Source: Corynespora cassiicola
Taxonomy: Eukaryota; Ascomycota; Dothideomycetes; Pleosporales; Corynesporascaceae
Assembly: GCA_022059125.1 (NCBI GenBank)
Contig: JAEUWY010000004.1
Coordinates: 3,100,001 to 3,164,000 of the forward strand
Length of the DNA stretch: 64,000 nt
Reading direction: 5' to 3'
Shown here: positions 35,755 through 47,258 of the stretch, piece after piece
How the letters are laid out: every line of letters starts with the position of its first letter
Position numbering within the stretch: the first letter of the stretch is position 1
The notes under the pieces: model-generated
Told to the model about the DNA's origin: nothing
The model's database searches: none
Seen by the model: only the letters and a program-made list of their open reading frames with translations
Program-made: the position numbers and the translations under genes

Positions 35755-38160
35755 ATGCCGCCAAAACGCAAGGCTCAGACCGCCGCTGCCGCTACTCGTG
35801 AGGAAGAGGGCTGGGAGTCTCAGGATGAAGAGGCACTGAGCGACCAGGAGACGTTCGACAAGTTGCGCGAGACATTTGACGTCGTGGCCATGAGCAAGCG
35901 CGCGCGCCAGCATCATGTAACAGACGCGGCCTCATTCTTATTCAAAAAATGTGATCAGTGGGACGCCCACCTTAAGCCCGACCATGCCAATCGTCCCCTG
36001 TGGATTGATGACGCTGGGCGAATAATCTTGGAATCCTTCAGCCCCATCTTCGAAGAGGCACAGGACTTTCTTATCAACATTGCTGAGCCCCAGTCTCGCG
36101 TTTCGCGCATGCACGAGTATACCTTGACCGCCCATAGTCTGTTTGCCGCCGTCTCCGTCGGCCACTCGAGTAGGGAAATCATCGAGAAGCTAGACAGATA
36201 TGCCAAAAATGCCCTATCACCCTCCGTCGTTGCCTTTATCGAAAAGTCGACCTCGTCCTTTGGGAAGGCGAAGATTGTGCTCAAGAAAACCCTATCATAC
36301 ATCGAAAGTGACGACCCAAGTATCCTCCAACGACTGTTGAGAGACCCCACTGTTGCCGAATGTCGAGCAGATTCAACAGCCGGCCTCATCAAAGAGGCAG
36401 CCCCCAAGATTGGCGTCATGGCCATCCCTGGTACAAAGATGGCTGCCGGCGCCAATCAGGTCGCACAGCAGACTGCGGCCGAGCCTCAAGCCCCGAGCGA
36501 TATGATAGCTTCCCTCCGAGAGGAAGAAGACGACGAGGAAGTTGCACAGGTCCATTCATTCCAAATCCGTAGCGAGGAACGAGAAAAGGTCATCAAACGA
36601 TGCCAGGACATTGGTCTTCCCTTGACCGAGGAGTACGACTTCAACAACGATGAGGTGAATGCAAAGCTGGATATTGATCTCCGCCCCCATGCGCAGATTC
36701 GTTATTATCAGGAGAAGGCACTCAGCAAGATGTTTTCCAATTCACGAGCTCGATCGGGCATCATCGTCCTGCCATGCGGTGCTGGCAAAACCCTGGTAGG
36801 CATCACGGCTGCCTGTGGAGTGAAGAAGTCGGCCATTGTTCTCTGCACGAGCGCCATGAGTGTTGTCCAGTGGCGAAACGAGTTCATCAAGTGGTCAAAC
36901 ATCAACCCAGAGGACATTGCCGTCTTTACTTCGGAGAGTAAGACTCTGTTTCCTCGAAACGCAGGCATCATCATCAGCACATATACGATGCTTACATCGA
37001 CACGCAACCGGTCCTATGATTCCGAGAAGGTCATGGATTTCATCCGATCGCGAGAATGGGGCTTGCTCATCGCCGACGAGGTGCATGTCGTCCCAGCAAA
37101 CATCTTCAAGAAAGTTACGTATTCAATCGCGTCGCACTCAAAGCTTGGGCTGACGGCCACCCTGCTCCGAGAGGACGACAAGATTGAAGATCTCAACTTC
37201 TTAATCGGACCCAAGCTTTACGAAGCAAATTGGCAAGAGCTTTCGGAACAAGGGCACATTGCTAAAGTGCAATGTGCGGAAGTCTGGTGCCAGATGACGC
37301 CCGAATTTTACACGGAATGGCTGAAGCCAGGATCAACGGTGCAGAAGCGTGCGCTGCTGTCCATCATGAACCCGAAAAAGTTCCAGGCGTGCCAGTTTCT
37401 AATCGAGCATCACGAGAGTAGGGGCGACAAGATCATCGTTTTCTCCGACAATGTGTACGCCCTAGAAAAATATGCGCGGAAGCTAAACAAAGCCTACATT
37501 TACGGGGCGACCCCGCAGGCGGAGCGACTCCGCATCCTGGAGAATTTCCAGCACAACGACATGGTCAACACAATCTTCCTATCAAAGATCGGCGACACTA
37601 GCTTGGACCTGCCAGAGGCAACCTGTCTCATCCAAATTTCGTCGCACTATGGCTCCCGTCGCCAGGAGGCCCAACGGCTTGGCAGAATTCTACGAGCGAA
37701 GCGGAGGAATGACGAGGGCTTCAATGCCTTCTTCTACTCGCTCGTGTCCAAGGACACGGATGAGATGTTTTATTCGTCCAAGCGGCAGGCATTCCTGGTA
37801 GACCAGGGCTATGCGTTCAAGGTCATCACCAACCTGACGGGCATCGAGAAACGACGAGACCTCGCCTTCTACACTGCACAGGACAGGCGGGAGCTACTCA
37901 TGGACGTGCTCCTTGCCAAGGACACGGACGGGGACGAGGAGAGGATCGCCGGAGACATGTTTGGCAGTAAGTTTGCGTCCAAGGGCAGCAATGCGAGGAA
38001 GAAGAATGGGGCGCGGCGAATGGCAGGCACGCTGTCTGAGCTGTCGGGCGGCCAAGACATGGCGTACATGGAGTACAACAAGAGCCGGAACAAGGAACTC
38101 AAAAAGGGGGTCAAGAATGACTTCCTACGGAAGCTGGCGAGGAGCGGCGGGAAGAAGTAG
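35755..38160 (+). CDS. SSL2: TFIIH DNA translocase/helicase XPB (Ssl2/Rad25)
   Basis: Intronless, 801 aa from the ATG at 35755 (MPPKRKAQ). Ssl2/XPB is the ATP-driven 3'-5' translocase of TFIIH that opens promoters for RNA polymerase II and opens DNA in nucleotide excision repair. Support: the N-terminal damage-recognition region (PLWIDDAGRIILESFSPIFE; HEYTLTAHSLFAAVSVG), then RYYQEKALSKMFSN (Q-motif region), Walker A CGAGKT at about 341-346, DEVH at 441-444, KLGLTATLLREDDKIEDLNF, ALLSIMNPKKFQACQFLIEH, IIVFSDNVYALEKYA, and helicase motifs V-VI in FLSKIGDTSLDLPEA and SRRQEAQRLGRILRAKRRND. The C-terminus (SGGQDMAYMEYNKSRNKELK) is also typical. The gene is complete and presumably essential. Confidence 0.98.
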   Translation: MPPKRKAQTAAAATREEEGWESQDEEALSDQETFDKLRETFDVVAMSKRARQHHVTDAASFLFKKCDQWDAHLKPDHANRPLWIDDAGRIILESFSPIFEEAQDFLINIAEPQSRVSRMHEYTLTAHSLFAAVSVGHSSREIIEKLDRYAKNALSPSVVAFIEKSTSSFGKAKIVLKKTLSYIESDDPSILQRLLRDPTVAECRADSTAGLIKEAAPKIGVMAIPGTKMAAGANQVAQQTAAEPQAPSDMIASLREEEDDEEVAQVHSFQIRSEEREKVIKRCQDIGLPLTEEYDFNNDEVNAKLDIDLRPHAQIRYYQEKALSKMFSNSRARSGIIVLPCGAGKTLVGITAACGVKKSAIVLCTSAMSVVQWRNEFIKWSNINPEDIAVFTSESKTLFPRNAGIIISTYTMLTSTRNRSYDSEKVMDFIRSREWGLLIADEVHVVPANIFKKVTYSIASHSKLGLTATLLREDDKIEDLNFLIGPKLYEANWQELSEQGHIAKVQCAEVWCQMTPEFYTEWLKPGSTVQKRALLSIMNPKKFQACQFLIEHHESRGDKIIVFSDNVYALEKYARKLNKAYIYGATPQAERLRILENFQHNDMVNTIFLSKIGDTSLDLPEATCLIQISSHYGSRRQEAQRLGRILRAKRRNDEGFNAFFYSLVSKDTDEMFYSSKRQAFLVDQGYAFKVITNLTGIEKRRDLAFYTAQDRRELLMDVLLAKDTDGDEERIAGDMFGSKFASKGSNARKKNGARRMAGTLSELSGGQDMAYMEYNKSRNKELKKGVKNDFLRKLARSGGKK

Positions 38161-38704
38161 AGCTAGCGGGCAGACAGTTTAGGGGAGTACCTGGGCAGCT
38201 GCGGGAGCCCGCTTCGGGACTGGGGCCAAGCTGTAACTCATGACATGCGCCGGAGGCGTCTAGCGGCCGGAAGCTGGCGAGCGGGCGTTGCTTTATGCCG
38301 CTTGGCCTATGGGACAGCACACGGGCTCGCAATGGCATTGCATGGCGCTTCGGGCCACTGTGCTACAATTGGCCGCAGCGATGCCCAGCAGGAGGGAAAG
38401 GCGCTGTCTACAGAGTAGGTGTACTGTGAGTATGGCCTGATTGTGGCCAAGAGTGTAACAGAATATATAAAACTTGATGGATGGCTTCAATGTGCCGTCG
38501 CTGGATCCCCATCACCGCCGCCTCTGCCTCGTCCTTGATGCCGGCAGACAACAGAGGGAGGGACGTGTGGAGCACAGGGAAGGCGCGCAGAGCAGGAAGT
38601 GACGTCCCACAGGATAAGCGACCCCGCCTTTGCCCAAGGTTTGCTTTCCTCTCGTTCCCTCACCTGTCGGAGCAACTCCTAAACACTCACCTACGGGTAG
38701 ATCA
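38161..38704. other. Intergenic between SSL2 and the SDR gene
   Basis: This holds the SSL2 3' end and the SDR promoter. Apart from the TATA-like element listed separately nothing is seen. Confidence 0.4.
38464..38472 (+). promoter_or_regulatory. TATA-like element upstream of the SDR gene
   Basis: TATATAAAA lies about 233 bp before the ATG at 38705, with the intervening leader moderately C/T-rich. This is a good TATA match in a fitting place, but its use is not shown. Confidence 0.35.
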
Positions 38705-39871
38705 ATGGACCCTCCTCGCCCTATATCGCTTGATCTCGGCCTCGAGGGCAGTCATGTCGTTGTCACCGGCGGTGCCGGCCTAATTGGCCGCGTGGTAGTC
38801 GACGCATTCATGGCCGCGGGCGCACATGTCTCGTCCTTGGACATCAGCTACCCAGTCGACGCCGCGCCCAAGGACCATGGCCAGCACGGCCAGCACGGCG
38901 AGCACGGCGAGCACGTCGAGATCCACTGCGACATCTCGGACGAGCTCTCGGTACGGGACGCCTTTCAACAAGCCACCTCGACACATGGTCCCGTTGAGGT
39001 CTGCATCGCGTTAGCGGCCCTGGACCTCTCTGTGCTGCAGCCCGCATCGTTTGCTGATGCGTCGTTCGCGCAACTGAAGCGCGTCCTTGATGTCAACGTG
39101 GCCGGCACCTGGCTCACGGCGCGTGAATGGCTGCGGGGTCTGCGGCTTGCAAAGAGCGAGGGCACCGCGGTGAGGAATGCGAACCTCGTCATTGTGGGCA
39201 GCGAGAGCGGCCATTTCGGCGAGCGGCTCAATGCCGAGGTACTGCTAATCCCAAAGGTACACTGGGTTGTGCTCAAGCGCAGCCGTAGCAGTACGGGACG
39301 GCCGGTCATGGCGTCGCGCGCTGCGGCAGCATTGGGCGGCACACTGCGGTACCATGGCCCACGGCAGAAGGACGCGTGCTAACTTTTACACGTCACGAAC
39401 AGTACAGCTTGGCCAAGAGCGCAGTGCAAGTTGGGTTGCTCATGTCTCTACGCGCCGAAGCAGTCAGAGAGTGGCCCGGCGGCATAGTAAGAGTCAATGC
39501 CATAGCCCCAGGCGCCGTCGCGACTGAGCGCTGGGCTGCCGAAGTCCAGGAGAACCCTGAACAGCTCTATCTCGAGGCACAGGCGACGGTAGGTTTGCAG
39601 TCCGGATCCGGCTTCGTCCAAGGCCATGGCCCCATGTGCTTTTTCTTGGGCCGGAGCATTATTTCATTGCTGTGCAGCTGCAGACGGGAACTGACTTTGG
39701 CAGACGGCACTGTGCCAGCCCATCCCCCGCGAGGCAGTGGCGAAGACGATAGTGATGCTGGCGAGTGAGAACTTCAGCAGCCACGTCCACGGCCAGGTGA
39801 TCAACGTGGACGGCGGGAAGCAGGGCAAGGTGGTGTGGACCAAGCAAGAGATTGCGGACGCAGAGGCATGA
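38705..39871 (+). CDS. Short-chain dehydrogenase/reductase (SDR)
   Basis: Three exons (38705-39238, 39403-39588, 39704-39871) give 295 aa. It is a classical SDR, an NAD(P)-dependent oxidoreductase of unknown substrate. Support: VVVTGGAGLIGRVVVDAFM (TGxxxGxG cofactor motif), the segment DISDELSVRDAFQQA, VLDVNVAGTWLTA, LVIVGSESGHFGE with the catalytic Ser, YSLAKSAVQ (YxxxK), VRVNAIAPGAVATERW and HVHGQVINVDGGK at the end. The Tyr of the active site is the first residue after intron 1, whose length (164 nt) is above the local norm but which has a GCTAAC branch point. An unusual His/Gly repeat (HGQHGQHGEHGEHVE) sits after the second beta strand. Confidence 0.9.
38882..38917 (+). repeat. 9-bp tandem repeat coding for HGQ/HGE
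   Basis: Four copies of (C/G)AGCACGGC lie inside the SDR gene and encode the His-Gly repeat near residues 60-71. Being in frame, it can expand without breaking the gene. Confidence 0.85.
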
Positions 39872-40898
39872 GGGCATAGATTATAGGGCACACGCACGGG
39901 GAGGGGCCACCGGGGCCGGGCAGGGCAGGGCACAGGGCAGGGCAGGGATAGGGAAAGCGACGTATCTACTCTGGGCGTGCCCAAGATCCAAAGGACATGG
40001 TGCTCGCTGGACTATTCCCGGGGCAGTGGCGGCGGTCATCACGCCGGCAGGTGTAGCAGGGGGGCAGCTGGACAGAGGCAGTCGTCGATCGCAACGTCAC
40101 CCGTCAGGAACAGCCTGACTCGGAATAGAGAGTGTGTGCAGGCCGTGTGCGGTCGGTGCGGTGGGCTTGTCGGCCAGGTCGGTCAGAACCTTGGCCCCCC
40201 CCCCCCTTATGTCATCACGACCGAAGCAGCAGCGCGCCCGCGCGTGCGGCAGCGTGCAAGCGCTGGAATTTGGGCCGAGCCAGTCGCCGTTGTGAGGCCT
40301 AGGCGGAGTTTGAGGTGGCAGCGGATGTGAGCGAGTGACGCCTGGCGGGGCTTCCAATGTGCGCCACCGGGGCCAGCTCCGGCGCATGTCTGGTGCCGCC
40401 GGCTGCTGCGTTCGCACCTGCGCGGCGCTCGCCAGGGTGCAGCAGGGTGCAACGGGGAGCATGGGTGCGCATCCATGCTGCGGGACACTTGGGCGCACCG
40501 CATGGCGGAAGCTGAGAGGGCGGAGCGAGCCATCCGGTCGCGATATGCTGTCTGCTGGGGGGTGCTGCTGGTGCTGGAGCTGCCGCTGCTGGAGCTGCCG
40601 CCTGCGGGGGAAAAGCCGTTAAGCATGGGACCAGCGGCGGGGAGATCATTGAGTAGTTCGAGCAGGGCCGGTGCCAAAAAGGGTCCCTCGCCAAAAGCCC
40701 CCTACCTCCCAGCAAGCTCTGCAGCTCTCTGCAGCTCTCGGTCTCCTGGCTCTGCTCTCTCCAGCGCCTCCCTCCCAGTGCGCCGGCAAGCCTTCCCCAC
40801 AGAAAATCCTGACGGCCGCCTCATGGCCATGTCGCGAGATCCCGGCGGAAGGCAAACTCCCCTCTACTTCTGATATTCACCGCCGCTGACTCGCGCCC

Positions 40899-40933
<35 letters not shown>

Positions 40934-41084
40934 ACTGCTACTGCTACTGCTCCTCCTCCTCCTCCTCCTCCCCCCTACTCTCTCTTTATCATCTCCACCC
41001 TTTTTCGTTTTCGCTTTCCCGCCTGCCCTCCCACGGCGATGCGAGCCCCGTCCTCCTGCCAGTCCACTTGAATCCTTCCTCGCC
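39872..41084. other. Intergenic with poly-C tract and triplet repeats
   Basis: No gene is supported. It holds G/C-rich repetitive DNA (GGGCA runs near 39910-39950), a run of 12 C at 40195-40206, CTG/CTGGAG-like repeats near 40560-40610 and the triplet tract listed separately. The right end is the leader of the Zn2Cys6 gene. Confidence 0.45.
40902..40972 (+). repeat. CTG-CTA-CTC compound triplet microsatellite
   Basis: About eleven CTG units pass into CTA/CTG alternation and then into CTC units, 110-180 bp before the ATG at 41085, so probably inside the leader or core promoter of the Zn2Cys6 gene. Confidence 0.9.
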
Positions 41085-43615
41085 ATGGCCAACTTCCGCC
41101 CCCTCCAGCCAGCTCCCATGGACCAAGAGCAGCCCCCCCAACCACAGACCAGGCCTCTGCTGACCCAAAAGCCCAAGCGGACCGTGACCCTGGGCGCCTG
41201 CGTTGCTTGCCGGAAGCGCAAGTCAAAGGTAGGCTCTCCCACGCCTGCTGCTGCCAGCTGCCAGCTGCCAGCCTGTCCTCATACCATCCTGACTTCATCT
41301 AGTGTGATGGGAGCCGCCCCGTCTGTACCTGCTGTTCTCAAAAGGACACAGAATGCATCTACGAGCTGGGCCCCAACGAGAAGCCTTCGCAGGCCATGAA
41401 GCGCAAAAATGAAGAGATGCAAGGAGAGCTGTCCAATCTGCGCCAACTCTACGACTTCTTGCGCCTACGTCCAGAGCAGGAGGCCTTGGAGATCTTACGA
41501 CGCATCAGGTCCAACGCCCCAGACACGACTCCCTCTCAGCGCATCCAGGAATTGGCCGACTTCGTTCGCCATGGAGACCTGCTCATTCAGCCTTCACTGG
41601 CCCAGCCTGCCAGGCACCACTCTGAGCCTGGCCATCCTGTCACGCTCCCGCCGCTGCGACTGGCATTAGACTCTCCAAATTCCGACCCCAGCTCGTTTCC
41701 CTTTTCTGCCAGTCTGCCATTCCCCTCCATGCTGTCCATGGCGAGCGATGGCCCCGCATCCCAGAGGCGAAGGCATGCATCAGACACCGACGTGTCGGCT
41801 CGGTAAGTAGCTGCGCGAAGGGTAAAAAAGGACGTTCTTGACCAACCTCAGTTCAGATAGCCAGAGCTCCCTTCCACCACCAACCTCTTTAGAGGCAATT
41901 TTACATTCGCCTTGGTCTGCCGTGCCAGATGATGCGGTCGACTCGAGGTTGGCGGCAGTGAGGCATTGGACCAGCGTTCCCGATGAGAGCAATCTGCTAG
42001 TTCTTCTTTTGTCTTCGTGGCACACTTGGGAGTACCGTTACTTTCATTTCTTGGATTGGGACATCTTCTTGGACGACCTGGCGAACAGGCAAACAGATTT
42101 TTGCTCTAAGCTTCTAGTCAACGCCATTCTGGCATCTGCAAGTGTACGTTGAGACAGTGCTTCTTGCGTTGTTAGTAATGGCCTTGAGTCTCGAGTTGCC
42201 GCTAATCTTGGGCCAGTTTCAATCACCTTTGGTGAAGGACCGCTCAAAACCCTTCTCCGACAACGTTATGACCCAGTTCTACAAGGAGGCACGACGATTA
42301 TGGGAAGTTGACGAAGGGCGAGACAGCATCACAAGATTACAGGCTGCCCTTTGTCTCTACATGGTGCTGGGGAAGCATGGACGAGACAAGGTTGGCCACA
42401 ACTTCCTGGTCGAAGCCTGTCGGATTGCCCAAGCCCTTGGTTTATTTCGCCTCTCGCCATCAACTACCATCCAAAAGCCTCCCCGGGTGCCAAATTGGAA
42501 ATGGGAAAGAACAAGAGCCGTCACAGCCTGGGCTCTTTTCAACTTCCAACTGTCAGTTCTGCTCCATGAGGCCAAACCGAGATGCTGACAGTCGCCAGAT
42601 CCATGTCTTTCACCTATTCTTTCCCCACGATCGTCAAGACCCAACCTCCACTCCAGATCCCATACGGGGACTCCCCGGAACGAGAAGGTGAGGTCCCATA
42701 AGCCAAGCTCAATCAACTGACTAACACTGTTAGATATAGCCCTATTCCGCTCCGAATGCGAGCGCCATGTCATCATCTTGGACTGTGCCAATGCTCTACT
42801 TGATCCCGACGATATCCACTCGGATATTCCACCCAAGCCGGAGCTTATTGAAATTCTGTACTTGAGACTAAAGTCATGGTGGGATTCGCGCTTAGCAATC
42901 CTGGACCCTTTAAAAGTTCCTACCCCAGAAAACCTACTCACAGCGTATGTCCAGATCAGTTGCCTGTACTATCCTGCGTGCTGACTGTCCAAGTATGCAA
43001 TACCATGTGTCCGTTATCCGCCTACTCCAGCCTTTCGTGGACCGAGACAGCTCCTACGAACGGGTCAGGAATTATCGGGACCGTGCTCGCTCAATCACCC
43101 GCTCCACGATAAAAGAACTTCGACGTCTCCTCGCGTTACATGAAGTGCGGCACGGTTGGAATAACGTCATTCCCTATGTTCTCCACCCCATTATGGTAAC
43201 GAGCTTCGGCTCCCTTGAGGATATAGCACTCGGAAGTCCGTCCCCATTCTCCATCGAGACGAGCGAGCCCTACCAGGGCCTTGTGACTTGCTTGCGAGCT
43301 CTTGTAACATTGTCAAGTTTCGTGTTCTACGCGCAGCCTTTGTTCAGACTCCTTACGCAGACATGCCAAAACATGGGTATAGAGCTGCCCTACGAGGCAA
43401 CCAATGCATTGGACCAGTACCAGAGTGAGGAGTGGACCAAGAATGCGGCAGCTTTGTTGAGTAGCCAATACATTGCCGATATGCGCAAGACGGCGACGGA
43501 CATCGAGAATGCGAGAATGGATGCCGTCGTCTCGCGGTGGAACGCTCTAGCTCTCAGCAGCGACGATGATAAAGCATCGAGTACAGTGGAACAGGGTGCC
43601 CCCGAGAAGGGCTGA
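41085..43615 (+). CDS. Zn2Cys6 fungal-specific transcription factor
   Basis: Seven exons (41085-41228, 41303-41802, 41852-42143, 42217-42551, 42599-42687, 42734-42944, 42994-43615) give 730 aa. The zinc cluster CVACRKRKSKCDGSRPVCTC to C binds DNA as a binuclear C6 module at residues 39-66; intron 1 lies just before its third Cys. A coiled-coil-like stretch follows (MKRKNEEMQGELSNLRQLYD). The C-terminal two thirds are the fungal_trans regulatory domain: HTWEYRYFHFLDWDIFLDDL, DRSKPFSDNVMTQFYKEARR, LQAALCLYMVLGKHGRDKVG, EACRIAQALGLFR, AVTAWALFNFQLSMSFTYSF and MQYHVSVIRLLQPF. The target genes are unknown; the SDR next door is a candidate only by position. Exon joints were fixed by protein continuity and branch points. 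Confidence 0.92.
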
Positions 43616-45525
43616 CGCCTGAAGTGCACATTGCAGTTTTGATTATTTCTGTAACGCCTTGAACCCATAGCGATTTGCATCAAGTCCTCTTGTTTGGATC
43701 GAGGTGCTGGTGACGGCAAGCGCTCACACTCTAGATATCCCGCCATATGTCATCATCACCAATGTAAAATTGCGACTTGACAGTACCGTATGCATAGTCT
43801 TGGCTGCAAGTGCAGAGACGGTCCTGCATCCTCGGGCCACTCCGGGCTGTCTATCATCGGCCCTTTGCGTACTTGGCGCAGATGGATTCGCACTCGCGCT
43901 TCCGCCCACTATCGGATTAGCACTCCGAGCCCTCTCGTGTTGCTCGGAAGTCCTTCCTTTGATCGAACGCGTGGGGCTTACAGTCGGAGGAGGATAGACA
44001 AACATGAGTTGTTTGCAAACAGCACCAGTTCCTAGCCCGTCTCGCTTCAATGCTTTGTATGTAGCTAAGATGATGGTAAAATGTTTTATCTTCCAGAATG
44101 CCAGCTGGAACTTTTTTTTGAAAAGAACTGTGGGGCATGGACTTCGCTCCGGCCTGAGACCTAGTAGTAGTAGTGCAATGCCTGGGCAGCCATGGGAGGG
44201 TCGGTATGACGCCGCGTGCATAAGGCGCGAATGCTTGACAGCGGGAAAGAAAGGCGATGAGCGGTCGTATTCAACGTGAATGGTGCGGCTGCTTCTTCTC
44301 CCTCCTGGCGTGCCACGTGGCTCTCATGCAAATGGGCAGACAGCTTAGCAGGTAACCGCTCGTGTGCCTGGACAAGACTCAGCCGTCGTGAAACAGGACA
44401 GGGACTGGGCTCTCGAGAAGAGACTTCTGGCCTATTGGAGCTAGAAACTGGATGGGCCAGATAATCCAGACCTCACAGACGGGGTTGGTTCCTGGGGTGG
44501 ATACTGGCGGGCCGCTCGACGAAGGACTCACTTAGACTTCTTCCACGGTACTCGCTGTTTCTCAGATTCGCTTGTTATAGCCCTTGAGGGATATTCGCGG
44601 TTGCTCTTCCGCGTACAATCAGATCTTTGTTTTTGTTCCGGGGAGCTGGGCTAGGAAATTAGTCCGTGATTACTAGGGGCTAGGAGCAAATGAGAGATGT
44701 TGCGCAAATATAGCAGTCATGAGGGGTATATGAGTGATCAACAGAAAAGAAATGTGGAAGGCGTCGTCGCCTCGGTGCTATGATTATGCCTCTGCATAGG
44801 ACAAGACGTGGTACTGACTGCTGATGTTTGCCCTGTTAGTCTCGATAGACTTTCCTCGCCCACGTCGTACCCATGTCCATCTTGGCTTTTGAGCCTCAAA
44901 TCAGGGCGAGAAATCCCACGCAAAAGCCCACCAAAAGGCCGAAGATTTCCCACGCCGCGTTCCGCTTCTATGCAGCTTTCTCGAAATGTCTCGATACGAA
45001 GTCCTATCTCGCACAGGCTAGCAGCGGAAGATTTGGACTCTCCCAGACTCTGCACTCAACGTCGCTGCGTAGCTCCCTCCCCCCCATTCCCCCTCTCGTC
45101 CTATGCGTGACTTGCAGCAATCGCAGCGTTCCAGCCCTCTCTAGCCGCGATTAGCTGCCCAGCCTCGCCTTGGCCTGGACGCAAACCTTCATCATGCTCG
45201 AGGCTACTGCATTGCCTAAGCGAGTGTTTCGCTGCTATGGGCGTAGCATTGATGGGCCCGTTCCGATGTGCTTCTGACTACACCGCTTTTCCCTCGGGGG
45301 CAGCCATCATGACGGCTGTGGGGGAGAGGGGGGGAAAAAATTACATGTACGGAATCGAGACGGCCGGATTCTGCGCAGGCAGCCGGACGACAGGTCGGGA
45401 AAAAGAAGCTTCTGGACCACCGAGTAGACGATGGTGCTTGGGCGCGAATGATGATTGAGGCGCGGGGGACACGGGCTGCTGACAGTTTAAGGTTTTCCCG
45501 ATCTGGGGCCCACTCGGCAGGAAAT

Positions 45526-45556
45526 GCGCGGAATTGGGCGCGGAATTGGGCGCGGA
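45526..45556 (+). repeat. 12-bp tandem repeat
   Basis: GCGCGGAATTGG occurs twice in full and once in part (2.6 copies). Confidence 0.85.
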
Positions 45557-46103
45557 GGAACGCACCGGCCAGGCGGCGCGTCGGCGACGTGTGCAGCTTT
45601 GCAGTGGGTCTCGAGGGCAAAGAGGAAAAAAAACAAAGGAAAAAAAAACCAGCGACGGATTAGTGGCCAATGTGTGACGTTGGGCTCAAGGTAGAGGACA
45701 GGCTGAGATAAGAGTGGGGGCTGAGTGGGCAAGCAGATGGGCATTGTGGATACGGCAAGGTGCATGATCGAGAAATGCGGGCACAAGGGCACAAATTGGT
45801 AAGTTTGCAAGTGTCGCATGCCCCGAGCTTGCTTAGTGCGGGACAGGTGCCAGTGTCCAGCAGGGGCGGCTGGTGAGCCCGATTAGGTCTCCATGGGAAT
45901 TGGATGCGGGAGACAGGCGGGCCAGATTGCCAGCTTTTACGGAGCTCGGGCGAGAAATCCCCTATTGGAGACGGACACAATTCCTCTGGCGAATCAAGAA
46001 TGGACTCCCCCCCGCACATGGCTCCGAGCAGTGCCGACGCGACGACGTGACGACGCGGATGCTGATGTCACCGATCATTCGACGGCGTGAACAGAGTCGA
46101 TCA

Positions 46104-46135
46104 GCGTCGACAGGATGCGTCGACAGGATGCGTCG
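46104..46135 (+). repeat. 13-bp tandem repeat
   Basis: GCGTCGACAGGAT occurs twice in full and once in part (about 2.4 copies). Confidence 0.85.
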
Positions 46136-46446
46136 CCCAAGGTTCGCTCTTCGAAGCATAAAGCATTGAATGCTGCAACCCGCGCAGTAGCATGTCCTGT
46201 CAAGGTGCTGACAGGTGCCCAGGTGGTTGTACGTGCCCAGCAGCGAAGCTTAACCCACGCTAGCCCGCTTGGGGCATGGCGCACGTGAACTCTAGGCAGC
46301 CCGCTCGCTTCCTGGCCTCGTCTCGGTATACATACCGTCGCATGCTCCTCCACATACAGCTTGATGGCCTCTCAACCACGGCCTCCGCCCTGGTCCTCGC
46401 GTCACCAATGGAGCTGTTGTTGCGCCCAGGATGCCAGCACCTTATC

Positions 46447-46474
<28 letters not shown>
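46447..46474 (+). repeat. GCTT microsatellite
   Basis: Seven perfect GCTT units, followed by GCTC and one more GCTT. Confidence 0.95.
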
Positions 46475-46477
<3 letters not shown>

Positions 46478-47258
46478 CGCTTCCCCCGCCCTGGTCCTCA
46501 ACTCCCTTCCCCAAGCTTTGCAGGGCCCCGCCGCGACCCTCGTCACATGCCGCTTACACTTTACTACCACTACAGTGGCCCGACCTAACGCTGGCCAAAT
46601 TCAGAACACCGCCAGATCTCTCGGGCCCAACAGGACATGTTTGGCTTTGGCCTGCGTCCTTTGATTCTGAGTTTGCATCTAGTAGCCGCCGTTGATATCT
46701 CAAACACGCTTGGATGTCTACCGCTCTGCCACCGCCGCGTACGCTTGATTCCCTACCGTGATTACGTCTTCGCGCTCGCATAATGTCCAACCCCTCTCGA
46801 TAAAAATACCCAGAAGGGCCCAGCGTCACCTGCCACCCTTTCACCGGTAGATAAGCCACTTCCTGAAGGGCCATATACGAGTAGGATCACGCCAAGGTGG
46901 TTGCGCCTCACTTGGTACTGACACCCAAGACTCTTTACCCCATTTCCCAACCAATATGCCACTGTCGCGCCTCTGACACAGCCTCAATCGAATACACGAG
47001 CAAACATGAACTCAGTACGGACAAATGCTCACGTTTGTTCGACGTACGTCCTGGGCTCGTTCTTGCCAGAACCAAGCGATGTCAAAGGGCACTGCCTCAA
47101 ACCTTGGCAGAGGGTATGCCAGAGGGCTCCTCATCATCTCCTCATCGTCGTCCATGTCGTCAAGAATAAAGCTCTGCGGACCTGCCGTGGTGCTCCTTCG
47201 CCTTATCCACTTTTCTCGAAGATCCCATTCTAGATCAACAACCTAGGCACCACGCGAG

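Larger units (their letters stand above)
43616..47258. other. 3.6 kb gap without supported gene
   Basis: This is the longest gene-free stretch. Many short frames on both strands overlap without protein features. It contains a 12-bp tandem repeat (45526-45556), a 13-bp tandem repeat (46104-46135) and a GCTT microsatellite (46447-46474). A/G-rich runs occur near 45620-45650. Unannotated RNA genes or a degraded element are possible but not visible. Confidence 0.4.
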
